Of a stretch of 64,000 bases of DNA, positions 38,601 through 52,866 are shown one piece after another. The stretch covers positions 23,734,954 through 23,798,953 of the forward strand of contig OW203764.1 in assembly GCA_934045905.1 (NCBI GenBank). The letters are read 5' to 3'. Numbering within the stretch: the first letter of the stretch is position 1; each line of letters opens with the position of its first letter. The stretch comes from Leuctra nigra. Its lineage: Eukaryota > Arthropoda > Insecta > Plecoptera > Leuctridae. The notes below the pieces were generated by a model, which was not told the DNA's origin, ran no database searches, and saw only the letters and a program-made list of their open reading frames with translations. Position numbers and translations under genes: made by a program.

Positions 38601-41600
38601 AATGAATTCTGCACGGCAAAACTTGTGTCATTTCATAATTAACTATTCAACAAGTGAGTAAACAGAACTTGAAGTACTTGAAGTCAAAACTTCCAGACAT
38701 TTCAAGTGATTTATTTGTAACATCGGGATCTTGATATTTTCGAGCAAAATAATCAGGTGTATGCTTCAATAATAATTAATTATCCTGTAGACTAATTATC
38801 TTTAGTTCAGTGAAGCTTTGAAACTTTTAATTAATTCGAAGTTATTGCTTGGAGTCGAGAGACTAAAGCGTCTTCAGTAAAGTGTAATTAATTGCGTCTG
38901 GTTGTTTACAATTCACGGTCTGTGCTTGAACATACATTGGAGTCGCCTTGAAAGTTCTTTATTTTGCATTCACGTCTAATGATATTGACTGCCATTTATG
39001 CTCATGTTTACACCGAAATTGATCATCAAATTATTATCAAAGTTACCAAAGGAACATTTCTCAGACATTGAAGACAAACCTAGTAAAGGTAAAACCGACA
39101 CTCGTAAATTTTTAGTGTTTTTTTTAGTTTTTTCTTCAATGTTACAGAGATCGCTTGGAGGTTGTACTAAAGGTCGTATAATGTACTCCAGTGTGCGGCA
39201 TTATTTATCAGTGAGATTAACTTCATATTGATTTGCAAAAAAATTTTAGTCTATCTATTACTATTAGTGTGAAGACAAAACTAATAAAACGCTTCGCGTC
39301 GGAATACTACATTCAAGTAATTGATTTAAAAATTAACACCCGTTTTGGAATCATTTTTCGAAAGTGTGTCACCTTAAATGATTTTTTAAAGTAATGTCGA
39401 AACTTAAACATACGCTCAGTAAGAATAAATCATGCATGCTCCGTACCGTGTGGTTTCCGACGAGCCGAGCCTCAACGACTTGACCGCAACGAGTCTACAT
39501 CCTCCTCGTCCCACATCCTCCATGAGGTCGGCGTCCATCTCGCAGAGGTGCACGTCGCCGAACTGCCCGTAGCCCAGCTTCTCGACCACATGGAGGCGAT
39601 CCCGCGGGAACTCGACGTCCAGGACGTCGTCGTGGAGCTCGTCGTCGACGTCGTCGGCGTCGGACGTGTCGCTGATGGCGTCGGGACGCACGGGGACGCC
39701 GTACATCGACGTGACGCTCGGCTCTTTAGAGCTCTTCGGTGGTGGGGGCGGAGAAAGGGGCGGCGGGGGGAGCCGTGGTCCCTAAAATTAATACCCACAA
39801 TGTAATTAAAACATAATTGAAGTTGACTACTAAAGGTAGACAAGTGTTAGTCTAAGAAAATATTTATAATTTAAAAATTGTTTGTTCCCTTAAAATTTTA
39901 TATCAATTAGTAACAAGTTAAAAGAGATTAGACCGCTAATTTCCTCTTTTCTCGAAGCACAAATTATGTAATTACTTTTTTAATATTTAAAAAGTAATCT
40001 CTAAATAAAAGCAGACCGCGAGGTACCTGACAGATCTCTGAGGCGGCGTAGTACTTCTCCGGGGGCGGCGGCACCGGGGGCGGCTTGGGGAAGAAGTCCT
40101 GGAGGTGGGGCAGCGCGCGGGCGGGGGTGAACGGCGGCGGCGGAGGCTGCTCACTGATGTTCATAGGCACGGCGTACTCTTGAGACACCAGATCAGGCAC
40201 GTCTGCACGTTACGAGACACAGATTACAATTGGATTAGACGAATCATTTAATGAAGAGCACGGCATTTCTGAAACCGTATAATTACTTTTCACTCCGGTG
40301 CTTCATTCTAATTATCTACGAATTCTGGGTTTATAAGCGTACATTTTTTATTTGAGTTATAATTTCTACATTGAGTCTGATTGTGACTATAACTGACTTA
40401 ATCCTTGGTTAGCAGTGGTTGGTTGGATTAGTCTGGAGCTTAACGTCGCACTGTTCTGCACTGTTGAATTTCACTACCCAAAATATTCTCCAAGATTTCA
40501 TATTATTTCGATTCTATTTGATATACTATTTCCAAAGTAAGTATTCGCCTAGATTGTAGGGTCAGCGTCAAAAGAAGCTGGCCAAATCCTTATGTTGGTA
40601 TATGGGAAACCGGCATAGGAACTATTGGAAGTGGCACTTTTCACTGATTTTTTAGAGACAATATGTAGTGTTTTTAGCCTGAGGAAAGGTGTTGTCAATT
40701 GGCAACGATTCTTATAAGAACTTAATAAATCATATAAAGAGATTTGAGTCTGTTTTCATACTCTTTGTATTACATGAAACAGTAAATGAAGAGATCAGAT
40801 CAAAGTTTTATTTTTTTAACGCCTGTTACCAAACTTCAATAAAGAGCAAAAGAAAAAAATAATGCTTTCATATCTCGATCTGTCAAACATTTGCTGCATC
40901 CAACAACCGGATCATACAAGTTGATTAAATTCATATATTTAAAAAAATTGTTCTTCAAAGGTTTATGGACTTAATCTGTTAGTTAGATAAGTCTATAGTA
41001 GGTATTTGAAATCTAAAAAAAATGTTTCAATGAAAGCAAAAATATTTGTTGCAAAAAGTGATAAGTTTTCATTCTGACCATCTTTGGAGTCTGGCAATGA
41101 CGATGAAAAACCGTGAGGCACCTTCGCTGATTGCAGGAAAAGTTCATGCACCCTAAATATTTTATACCCCCCCTGTCATTAAATATTATGCATTTCAAGG
41201 GCTCCAGACTACTTCTATCTCCATTAACGTTCATATTCAATATCCGTTTCTTCACACTCCTTATCATATGTCGATCTTCACACTCCTTATCATCTGTCGA
41301 TCTTCACACTCCTTATCATCTGTCGATATTCAGTGGACAGTCAACGTCCTGACAATCTGAGTGATGCTGCAACATTTTAACTCATTAGGCGATCAGTCAC
41401 TCCGGCACTGAAATGTTATCGATGGAATGCAAGCACGAGAGTCATAAAACGACGCAGATAACGCCGATGGAATCGAGGTAGACGACTTTTATTGCTTTTA
41501 TTAATGCCATAAAACTGACCTGATTGCAATCAGTAATTTTATATATAAAAATGTTACGTTTGAACTACGAGTACTGTATGATACGTAAACAGTGGATATA

Positions 41601-44600
41601 TTTTTTTTTCATTGCCCTAGTTACGTTGTTTGTGGGCAAAATTATGTTATTCTGATATCTCTGATGCGTCTTTGCACTTGGATGAATTTACTTCAAACTC
41701 CATCCTGATAGTATGTGGATTGTAAAAACAATATTTTAGAATCATTTTAAAGTTCAAAAAAAACAATTCAAAAAAGTATAACCCTTTTTGAAACTACTTT
41801 GGTATTTTTTTTTAGAATTGCTTTTGACATAAAAAACTACTATTGTCTGTCAAAATTATATATATTATGGATCAAAACAGGTAAAACCGGCGGGCGTTTT
41901 ATAGCATCTAAGTTGGACATACCTCATAACAAATACAATCCGCACTCTATTATATCGTTGAAAAATACAACAAAAAATATTATGAATAAACTAGGTTTCG
42001 ATTCAAGAACCCAACATTGTAGAGCTTATTTCCAAGATGGCGTCGTACTTACCCGTGTAGTCCGGACTGTTGAGCTCGCCCTTGCGCATGCGCCCACTGG
42101 CGTACTGGTTGTGATAAGGCTCGTGGTAGAGGATGTTCTTATCGGGGTCCATGGAGGAGGCGTCGTCCATGGAGACCTGACCATAGACATGGCCGTTAGC
42201 ATTCAGTTTGACACTCATCTGGTCCTGGCTCGATAAAGCGGGGGAGGAAGACAGAGAACATAAACGTGAGGACGAAGAGAACAGAAAACAAGGAAAATCA
42301 TATGTTTTAAAGTAGGAAAGCTGATTATTTTCGTTTGTCTGAAAATATGAGGCCCAATTCTATAACTTACAAATTCCCGATTCTGCTGAAATCCGATGCA
42401 TCGCCATAAGGATTAACATTGCAACGAATCGGATTCCATGAGAATCTGGAATATTAAGTTATAGAATAGGGCCCCAGGACTCTAAAGTATGTAATGTTAG
42501 GCCTTCAACATCGCGCACCAAACTCATGTTGCAATTACATGCTTGATTTCTAACAACATGATTTAGTTGTTAACTATTCGAAGCAATTAACTAATAATTA
42601 GTGTTTTAAATTCAATAATATGTTCTTTAATCTTACAAAAAACTGTTATGTTTACACAGAGGCTTTTACTGTATGTTAGGTTGTCTGTAAAACTGTGGGA
42701 ACACGTCTTTTACAGTTCTTATCAAAACACACATAATTCAGTAATAAGCCAAATTTATTACTTCGATTCGACTGCAACTATAACTGAGAGACGTAATAAT
42801 GTAGATCCCTTCGAATTGAGTTCTTACATTTCAAAATATAAATCGCTATTTTTCACAAAGCCTAGTGTGACTCCAAAACTTGTGTACTGTAGAAAATGTC
42901 AGACAATTTCAAAACGCATCTCTTTAATGGAACTTGGATGTAGATTCGGCTTGTTACAAGATTCCATCAATTTGCAACCTCCGAGAACTTAACAAGCTGA
43001 AGTTTAGATAATGTCGGTAACTATAGAGACTCCCTCATCTGCCAATTACTACGTCCACCTGAGCCCTTCCTTCACTCCCCTTACACCCCGGTACACCCAC
43101 GACAGATGTGCAAGTTTCGCGCCAATTTGTCCCCTTCACATGTTGCTCAACAGATTTTACTTTTTACTCAATATGGTCGTCATGTTAATTAAATGTAGTT
43201 GAATTAAATTGTAGAGACATAATGATTAGCCGCATCGGAAAAAAGGTAGAAGATAATTGAAATAGTTAATTTTAATAGAGCATGTCCAATAATTGAAATA
43301 TAAAAAGCATTTCGCCACATGGGAAATTATTTTTAATATCAGTTTCTTTATTTTTCGCAAAGATTGAAATGTTTGATCATGTATGGAACACATGAAAATG
43401 TGACTGACATTCGTCAATAATTGCAAGTGGATAGACGTGTTTTTTCACGTTATCGTTAAAATAAGTCAAATTTTGGGAATCATAATAATAATTTCAAAAA
43501 AAATGTTTGAAAAACAAATATAGATACAATTAAAAACCAAATATTTAAAAGCCAAATAGGTAAAAATATTATTTAAAATAAATCAGGAATGAGATAGATG
43601 AAGGAACGGACGTAGAAAATATGCCCAGCGTTTTTATGACACATACGATTAAACTTCAAATCAAAATGTGTATTTATCTTCAAAAGTATTCACTCACTTT
43701 CATGTTGATCGTAACGCCCTTCTCGGTTCCGAAGCCCCCAGGCAAGATGCCCCCCATCCCCGCCCCCGCCGCCAGCCTCCGATGTCGGACGACGATGAAC
43801 ATGATGGCGACGATCAGCAGGAGGATGACGGCGACGAGGACGCCGATCACGGGCCCGATGTAGTGTTTGCCGTCCGCCGTCGCGGCGGTGGGACTCAGAC
43901 CGACGCCGACGACGCGGTCCTCCTTGTTCGTCGGCGTCTGCATTTCGTCGCGCTGGAGTGGATACTCCCTGACGAGGTCGTCGGTCTTGACGATCACGTT
44001 GTCGAACTCTTCTTCGGAGAAGTTGCCTCGTAGTGCCACTGATAGGACAATAAGACACGTTGATTTAAGGAAGTTTTACTAATAATGTGAGACAACATTA
44101 CATCCTTCCGGATACTCATGCTCATCATACTTTATAAAGAAGTTGCGTCCGCAAGTTGATATTTGCGGATGTCAGTCCTCAACACCACATGACCGTGTAC
44201 CTATACTAATATTTTATGGACGGAAGCCAGTATTCTGCGTACATGCGTCGATAAATATATACATATTTTTTATCATGAGGCCGTAGAATGTTGAGCTCAA
44301 TTTTTAATCCCGAAGAAATATAGCTTCAATAACTATTTAGCGACACTCATAAACGTAGGTACACAATTGATACTGGACAATTGTCAAGAAGGGAAGAATG
44401 ATCGGATAAAACGGGACTCGAACCCGTGACCTCTCACTTGCCGGGTTCAGTTGATAGTCAGTTGACAAGTGACAGGTCCCGGTTCGAGTCCTTTCATTTG
44501 CATCGATTTCAGATACTTTTCATTCGTAAAACAATGAACGTGCAGTGGGAATGGGAAAAGTCACTATTTGCAACAACGAAGAAGTGATTCTTTTCTCTTC

Positions 44601-47600
44601 TATTTTCACACATGCACCATTTAATATTTCCTGCACATTCCAGGTTGCGACACTTTGTTACAGGATTCCTTCCGTTCCTTCAGGACCTTCATCTCAGGGG
44701 GGAATGGGGGGGGGTCCCTCCTCCACGTCCAGGGAAAGAGACAATTAATGATCTTTCGATCCCCAAGACGTCGGAATTAGAATCTTCTCAACGACGTCAC
44801 GTCAAATGCCACTCGTGCAAAGTATAAAATTCTAATCATTTAACTATGTAGTTAATTGCGAAGTGTAAATTAGTATTCATCTTGTAAAACTCCTCTCCAT
44901 TCTGCGTATAATTAATGACTCACATAATGCAGTAATGTAATGACATTACTAGGCGCCATTTAAACCCTTTAACATAACGAGGTACTGCCGTGAATTTTAT
45001 TACAACAACTTGTGCCAAAAATAATTGTTGATGGAACGCAAAGGGCGGGGGATCGATTGGGAGCGCAGTCACACCACATTAACCTTAAATTTCGTTTATC
45101 TAACCGGAATTTCTTTGCTCCGAACTTTTTTTAAAAGAAAATACGTGTTGAAAATACGGGATCTTACATTGGATGGTGGGGGGGTTGGGGGGAGAAGACG
45201 GTAATACTGAATACTGACTCTTGAACTCTTTCATAGCATGTCTTCAACTTTGCTTCTTATTAAATATGTTCGGTTCGTTGGCGACTCAAATCCCCTCTGT
45301 GTGACAAGTTTACCCGCACACAAGAAAGTAAGAATATTGTATACGATGCACGAAGGGAAATCGTGTTATTGAAAGTGTATAGTATTTTGTCGAGATCATA
45401 CGTACTTACTCGGTGCTTTGCAAAAAATCCAATTTCAGTTGGAAAACATCAGTGTAAAACGTTGATGAACCAATCAGAGGATTCCGCTCAAAATATGTGA
45501 CGTGGTATGGCATTACAAAAACAAAAACACACGCACAAAAAACAAACTACAAACAAATAAACAAACATGAATGTCATAAGAGTACTACTTAACGCTCGCT
45601 AAAAAGTGTACCAGTCCCCATTATTGTACTCTCATACCAAGAAAATTGCTCACATCTTCAATTGTTTTCTTCAAAACAACACTGAGTATTATTATATTAC
45701 CTCTAAACTTACTATTAACTACACTGTTATTATGATATTAATTCATAAACATAGTTTAAAGTGAAATTTCGCGTGAAATGTCATTGAAATCACATTTGAC
45801 AGCTCTTCGTTTGTTTACATCGGCCATCTTGGACATCGGTCCGTTGAATGACATACCGCTGAACGTCAATGGCTGAACACTCAGTCAGCGACCAGTTATG
45901 CAGGAGGCAGTGATTCGGGACACCGAGCGTCAATGAGTGGAAGCGACGATCGGTATACCAAGGAACACCCGGACGAAGACTCTTATGAAGAATTTACCAT
46001 TGTCGATCGGATATAGAAATAAAGCTCTTTCAAAAAACATCAGTTTTCGAGCGGCAATTTTGAAATCTGGAACGATTTTTAAAAACTGATGTGCGCCAAC
46101 TTGTGGAAACCAAACCAATACACAACCATTTCACTTGTTTGGTTCAAAACGACGGACAATAATTCTGTACTACCTGGAAACTTACTACTAACTTGTATCA
46201 CGATTTGTATGTGGAATATCACATTGAAAACACATTGACAGTTCTTCGTTTGTTTACATCGGCCATCTTGAATACCGATACCTTGAATGACATTCCGCTG
46301 AACACGCAGTCAGCGACCGGTCATGCAGGAGGCAGTGATTCGGGACACCGAGCGTCAATGAGTTGATGAGACGATCGGTATACCAAGGAACACCCGGACG
46401 ACGAATCTTATGAAGAATTTAGCGTTGACGATCGGAATAAGATAATACTACTCTTTCTGAAAACACATTTCGAGCGGCATTTTTGAAATATGGAATGTCC
46501 GTTCAAATGGGTGCAGGAGTAATTATAGGAGTTGAAGACAATGCGGCCGGTGGGGTGGGGGTGGGGGGGGGGGGGGGGGGAGGAGGCGCAAATGTTTAAA
46601 ACTTGGTGTAACTTGATACGATTTGATGCATTTTTACGCGCTTTCATACTAAAATTTAACTTTAGATTTGGTAAAAAAACACCGATTGTAAATAAATTTG
46701 CTACTACTACAACTGTTATTATGACTATTTATAGAGAAACGATTCTAACAAGTTGATAATAGAGCATTGCATCGCATTCAAATTAATTTCTTCTGAGAAA
46801 GTTGCTGCTTTCCAGAACATGGAAATTGTACATAAATTTTTTTTACAAAATATGCTTAAAATTTCAACTCTTGAAGTACTTGACCAATTTTGCAAAAAAT
46901 TGGCTGGGTCTAATAAAATTTTTTGAAATTTTTGGAATTTTGAGATTAATTTCTTCTGAGACAGTTGCTGCTTCCAGAACATGGAAATTGTACATACACA
47001 AATTTGACAAAATATGCTTAAAATTTCAACTCTTGAAGTACTTGACCAATTTTGCTGAAAATTTACTGAGTCTAATAAAATTTTGGTCCGAATGATCGTG
47101 TTCATAAAAAATGTGAAATTGATTGGAAAACGTTAATTTTCTAGTCTCATCAGAGTATTATCTTGTATTTCGTAATCGCATCTAAGACATCTGACTGCAT
47201 TGCTAGTGATTTGGGACTCACCGGAGTCGAAGGACACCTCGCTGATCATGATCCACTTGGCTCCAAAGTAGAGTTGCAGCCTGAGAAAGCGTCCCACTCT
47301 ATTGTGCAGCTTGATCGTGACATTCCGCGCATGCTCCATGATCACATCGGGCATGTAGGAGAAGTACACCGGCTCCCCAGTGAAGTGTACGCCCCCGATA
47401 CTGAAGTACACTTTGGCGTGGGAGAACACCTGCAAGTGCAATAGGAATACACTTGAGGATACCAGTAAAGAAAAGTTTGATTTGTTCAGACCCCCGCATA
47501 TAAACATATTAGCACAGAGTATAGGTATACATTCGAAATTTTAGATAGATTCAATAAAATCAATAAATAATAATTAGAAACTCAATTCTTACGAACTAAG

Positions 47601-50600
47601 TGGAATGTAGCTTTATTCCATATATTACTCAAAAGTATAGCATGTTTGGGAAACTCGAATGCATTTTTCAGAAGGAAATGATATTACATAATAATTGACT
47701 TTTTATTATTTTGTTTGCTTTTTGAATATACCAATCTAGCGGGGTAGCCAGAGAAAAATATTTTAAATTTGATATTTAGAAACGCTTATCAAAATACATG
47801 TATAGACATGTAAATTTTCTAATTTGAATTTTTATTAGGTTAAATGCATTGTGTAAATTGTTCAGCGCACAAGCAGAGCATAACTTAGATTATTCACTGG
47901 TAACTTTCAGTAGTTCTTCTTATACAGGAAGGGGTTTGTACCTGAACATCTTTGCTGAAGAGGTTGTTGGTGTGAAGGTACATTGCAGAGAAGTTGCGCA
48001 CTTGATCGAACTCGAAGATAATTTCCACCGGCCGTCCCACCATGCCCACCGTGTCATTCTTCCATCCCACCCACTCATAACCTAGAGGGAATAACATTCA
48101 GGATTATAGAGACCATGCCCACAGTGTCATTCTTCCATCCCACCCACTCATAACCTAGAGGGAATAACATTCAGGATTATAGAGACAATGCCCACCGTGT
48201 AATTCTTCCATCCCACCCACTCATTACCTAGAGGGAATAACATTCAGGATTATAGAGACCATGCCCACCGTGTAATTCTTCCATCCCACCCACTCATTAC
48301 CTAGAGGGAATAACATTCAGGATTATAGAGACCATGCCCACAGTGTCATTCTTCCATCCCACCCACTCATAACCTAGAGGGAATAACATACAGGATTATA
48401 GAGACCATGCCCACAGTGTCATTCTTCCATCCCACCCACTCATAACCTAGAGGGAATAACATTCAGGATAATAGAGACCATGCCCACAGTGTCATTCTTC
48501 CATCCCACCCACTCATAACCTAGAGGGAATAACATTCAGGATTATAGAGACCATGCCCACAGTGTAATTCTTCCATCCCACCCACTCATAACCTAAGATA
48601 AGTACAATATATAGCTCAACTACGTATTGTACTCTGTACAACAAAATTTCGAGAAGAGTTTCAATTCCGTCAATCTTACTATACCTTTTTCCCTACAAGA
48701 TCAACAAATCCAAGGTACTCATCTAACTACAACGAACAACACAATTCTCATGTAATGATATTGCAAGTTGATGCAATGATCCATGATCAATTCAACTTCT
48801 TATTGATAGAAACATATCAAGTTTGAATAGAAATTCGAACACTGCACTAGAATTCATGCTTAGTATATCTCAGTTCGAATTTCTAGTTTGCAAAATATAG
48901 CTCTTCATTGTAGTAGGACTTTTCAATGAGAGCGAAATTATATTTCGTAATGGCAAGTTCCTAACGTCTATTTCTGGATTCTCGCAATTCTTGTTGTAAT
49001 TTCATGAAATAGAACGTCCATTTTTTAGATTGCTTCAGTCCCGTGCTAGGACTATAATACGGAGTGCGAGCCGCAGTTGTAAAATTGCTCTCGACTCGAC
49101 TTCTGGCTCCTTATATACAGTTTCCATCGCAGTCGATGTGCGGAAAGCACTCAGTTATTGATGGAGAAGAAGAGAAGAGAGATGGATGCAGGGGGATATT
49201 ATCACAGAGGTACATTCACTCCCTCTCGCACAACCTTTTAGATTGGTAGAGATTTTTCCAACGGCAAGAAAATATCACTGCGCTTTCAACGGTTTATCAT
49301 CGTCAATAATTGAGTTCCTTGCATAATAGATATGTGTTTTGAGAGTGCCCGAGTTATGCATTATTAACCGAGCGTCGTTAAATGAACCTGCAAATCAAGT
49401 TATCAACAACTAACAAGGTAAGAGAGGAGACGCTGGAAGTGAGTAATTCTCTAATTAGATTTGAGTAAGTGACTGAGAGATTGGAATATACTAATCCAAT
49501 GGAAATTGAATACATTCTGTTTGCAGTTTTTTTTTAGATATTTAATTGATGTGCAATTCAAGAGGTGAAATCCGGTTCTTTATTTGACCTTGACCGAGTC
49601 TATCATCATTATCATAATAGAGACACAAGATCTAATTAACTAATAAATCTAAGATCCCGAACTAATTCAATTCTTAATTATATAACACATATGACACAAA
49701 ATGTGCAGTAACGCCTTGTCTCGTATTAATTGCATGCGAATTTCTATGCTTTGTGAAAGCTCCTACTCTACTGACCTTGGAAATAACGTCAAAACAAACA
49801 TTTTCATTTGCTGTATCATTATTTGAAGGTACCAATTTGTTAGAAAATGGTAAAACTTAAAGCAGTCACAACGACTATACAAAATTTGAACTTGATCGGA
49901 CAAACGGTTTCACTTTTACTTTTCATCCATTCAGATGATTCTACTAATACTATACAAGTGACTGCTCGTATGACATTAGGTACGAGCGTAAAATTTAGAT
50001 GAGCAGTACAGGCAAAAGCACACAAGAAACAGAGAAGGTGCCATCGAGTCCCATAGTACTAACGGCCGCCATGCGATGAAATCTAGAATGAGTTAAAGAT
50101 TTAAATAGAAAAATGCGATCCGAGTGCTTCAATTTGAACCGTCACGAATGACGTGTCGCGAAACTTTGACACATGAACAGTGAACTCTCTCCACGTGACC
50201 AAAAATCTTGCTTCACAACTCACCAAAAAAAATGTTCTACAAAGCTAACAAACTTTTAACATTTCCACCCTCACGCAAAACAAAGATCCAACACCAGTTT
50301 TTCACCACAGCCAGAAAACTCGCTCGAAATTTATGTCTCCACAACTTTAGTCATTGGAGGATATATATTTTTTATGTCAACATTACTTGGATCTTGAGAT
50401 TTTTTCCGCGAGACTTTTATAAAGACGAATGCGTTGTTTATTTCAAGAAACAAGGAAACTGTGAAGTGAACTTTGTGAACTGCTAGCATAAGTTAGCCAT
50501 GAAATATACCTACATTTCATTAACATCTAATTTAGATGACAAATACTTTCAACTAAACACAAGAAATGTAACTTGTAAATAGTTAATTGTAAATATACTT

Positions 50601-52830
50601 GTAAATATAAATATGACATTGGAATACAACTCAAAATATGGAAATATGTCAAATAAGAGAATACATATAAATATGACAACATACATATAAATATGTAAAT
50701 ATTTATAATATTTATAAATATGTATAAATATATACAACTCAAAAAGTATAAATATGTCGAGAATAAATATAAATGTGATATTGGAATACAACTCAAAAAG
50801 TGTATATAAGTCAAATATGAGATGTATTATAAATATGACATTGGAATACAAATCGAAATGTGTAAATTTGTCAAATAAAAGAATAAATATAAATAGGCCA
50901 ACGATAAATACAGTTCAAAAAGTGTTCTCAAATTGGATAATAATAAAGTTAGGTCAGTGATTAAACTCAGTAAAACGTTTCAGATGCTCAAGATGTTTCT
51001 ATAAGTTTTCTGAACATGTACACTCTCCAATCAACTTGATTGCACCTTTAATATTAATTCTTGAAATTGTCAATTTATTTTCCACAAATCGTCTACATTA
51101 CACGACAAATTGAAGTGTAAGCGGAATATTTAATTACGCCACTTCACGAGATGTAAATTGCAGTGAGCATCGGTTAGACAAGATGTAACATACCTTGTAA
51201 GCAACACCCTCCGAGCTCAGATCTTATCTAGATTCTTGAGGGTGTTTCCCTGAGTGCTTATGCAGGCTCGAACATTAAGTTGACCTCTTTACACGGGAGA
51301 ACGGGAGACGGATTTGCTAATCGCGAGAATTTCACTAACATTGAAGATGTTCATGTTCTAGAAATTAATCTGAGTAAACAACATTCTAGAACTTAAAACC
51401 ATTGGTTCTAGTTCCAGTCTGGAGCAATTCAATTTGACATTACTTACATGTAACTTGAAGGTACTTAGCATTAATATGATCATTACCTACGTTGGAAATT
51501 GGTTACCGTGATACTGGAGCATAAATGAAATTATATATCATTATTAACTGCATTTCTCGGGAAAATTATTATGTGATTCTGGTATTATCCACATTTCAAT
51601 TACAGACACGGTTTAAGAGCTAATAATATACTTGTTAGAAGTAAAAGCAAAAACGTATTTGAATGCTTTTCCATTGCTTGCAGATATACCACCAGTATGC
51701 CACTGTAAAATGCTCGTGCGTAAATAATTAATTGCACAGTGGTAGAATATTTTGCAATACTATGAGTTTACTATAAGTTCTTATTGCCTTTCACGAACGA
51801 ATTTAATTGATAGGAGCTACATCTGTGGCATGTAAACTACCTAATTAAAATGTAGGTTATTGGGGTAAATATTGAGTTCCATTTTATTCAGTTTTTAAAT
51901 GCCCACCACGATCTTATTGAATTTGGACACAACAATAATCGAATAAGATGAAAGTACATAAAGTGTGAGTGTGTAGGTGTCCCTTAATGTAAACGAACGT
52001 CACAGATGAAAATCATATTCCAGACCCTATTTCACAGCAGACAGATTTATTACCATCCTCAGAGTTCGGCAACTATTTTCACTTTGCAATGGATAACCAA
52101 AGGAACTGACATCCCCGTCAATTCCCACGGGAAGAATAGTATTCTATACAGACCAGTATTTTCTCATTCTCTCTATATAATAGACTTGCGTCTTTAGTTG
52201 ATGTCGCCTAAAGGGAGATAAACTTTTGTAGTCATTAGTTTTGTCCCCAAAGTTTCGTAGAGTCCAATAGAGGTCAAAGTTGGTAAGCTTTTGGTAAGCC
52301 ACAAGATCGGTGAAGGAGACTGAGAGTAAGATGGCGAAGGAGTGGTAGATGGATGGAAGTCTGTTCATGGATAGAGTGACAGGTGCTCATAGAGATTAGA
52401 GGCGGGATGGAAGATCAGTTTTAGAGGGAATGCTCCAGAGAGTTCGCTCAAGCTCAGTCGGCAAGATGGACGCTGCTAGGAGTAATGGGGAGTAGAAGAT
52501 GGGCTGTATCGAGAGCAGGAGTCAAACAGACTAAAGAGGTCGTACGGAAATGTCGCCAAAGACAAGGAGAATGCACTTATCTTATCTACTTGGTTTTTAG
52601 AAATCTAACTGTAACTACTTGTCAACTAAAATAAGCAATTGTCTTGTTATTTTCCACCTTCGTTTCCCACATAAACAACGCAATACATACGTATTATTTA
52701 CTAACAGTTAATTTCCTGTGATATTTGTGGTTATGTTTTATACAATTTGAACTATTATTTAAATATCGTTTTGAATAAATGTTGAATGTATTTCTTTATT
52801 TTCTTTGCATCGTAACTACTTTTCTTTGAG

Positions 52831-52866
<36 letters not shown>

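Noticed and set aside
42648..42992. 114-codon plus ORF in Ddr intron 5
   Set aside because: Not recognised, on the opposite strand to the gene and without support; likely chance.
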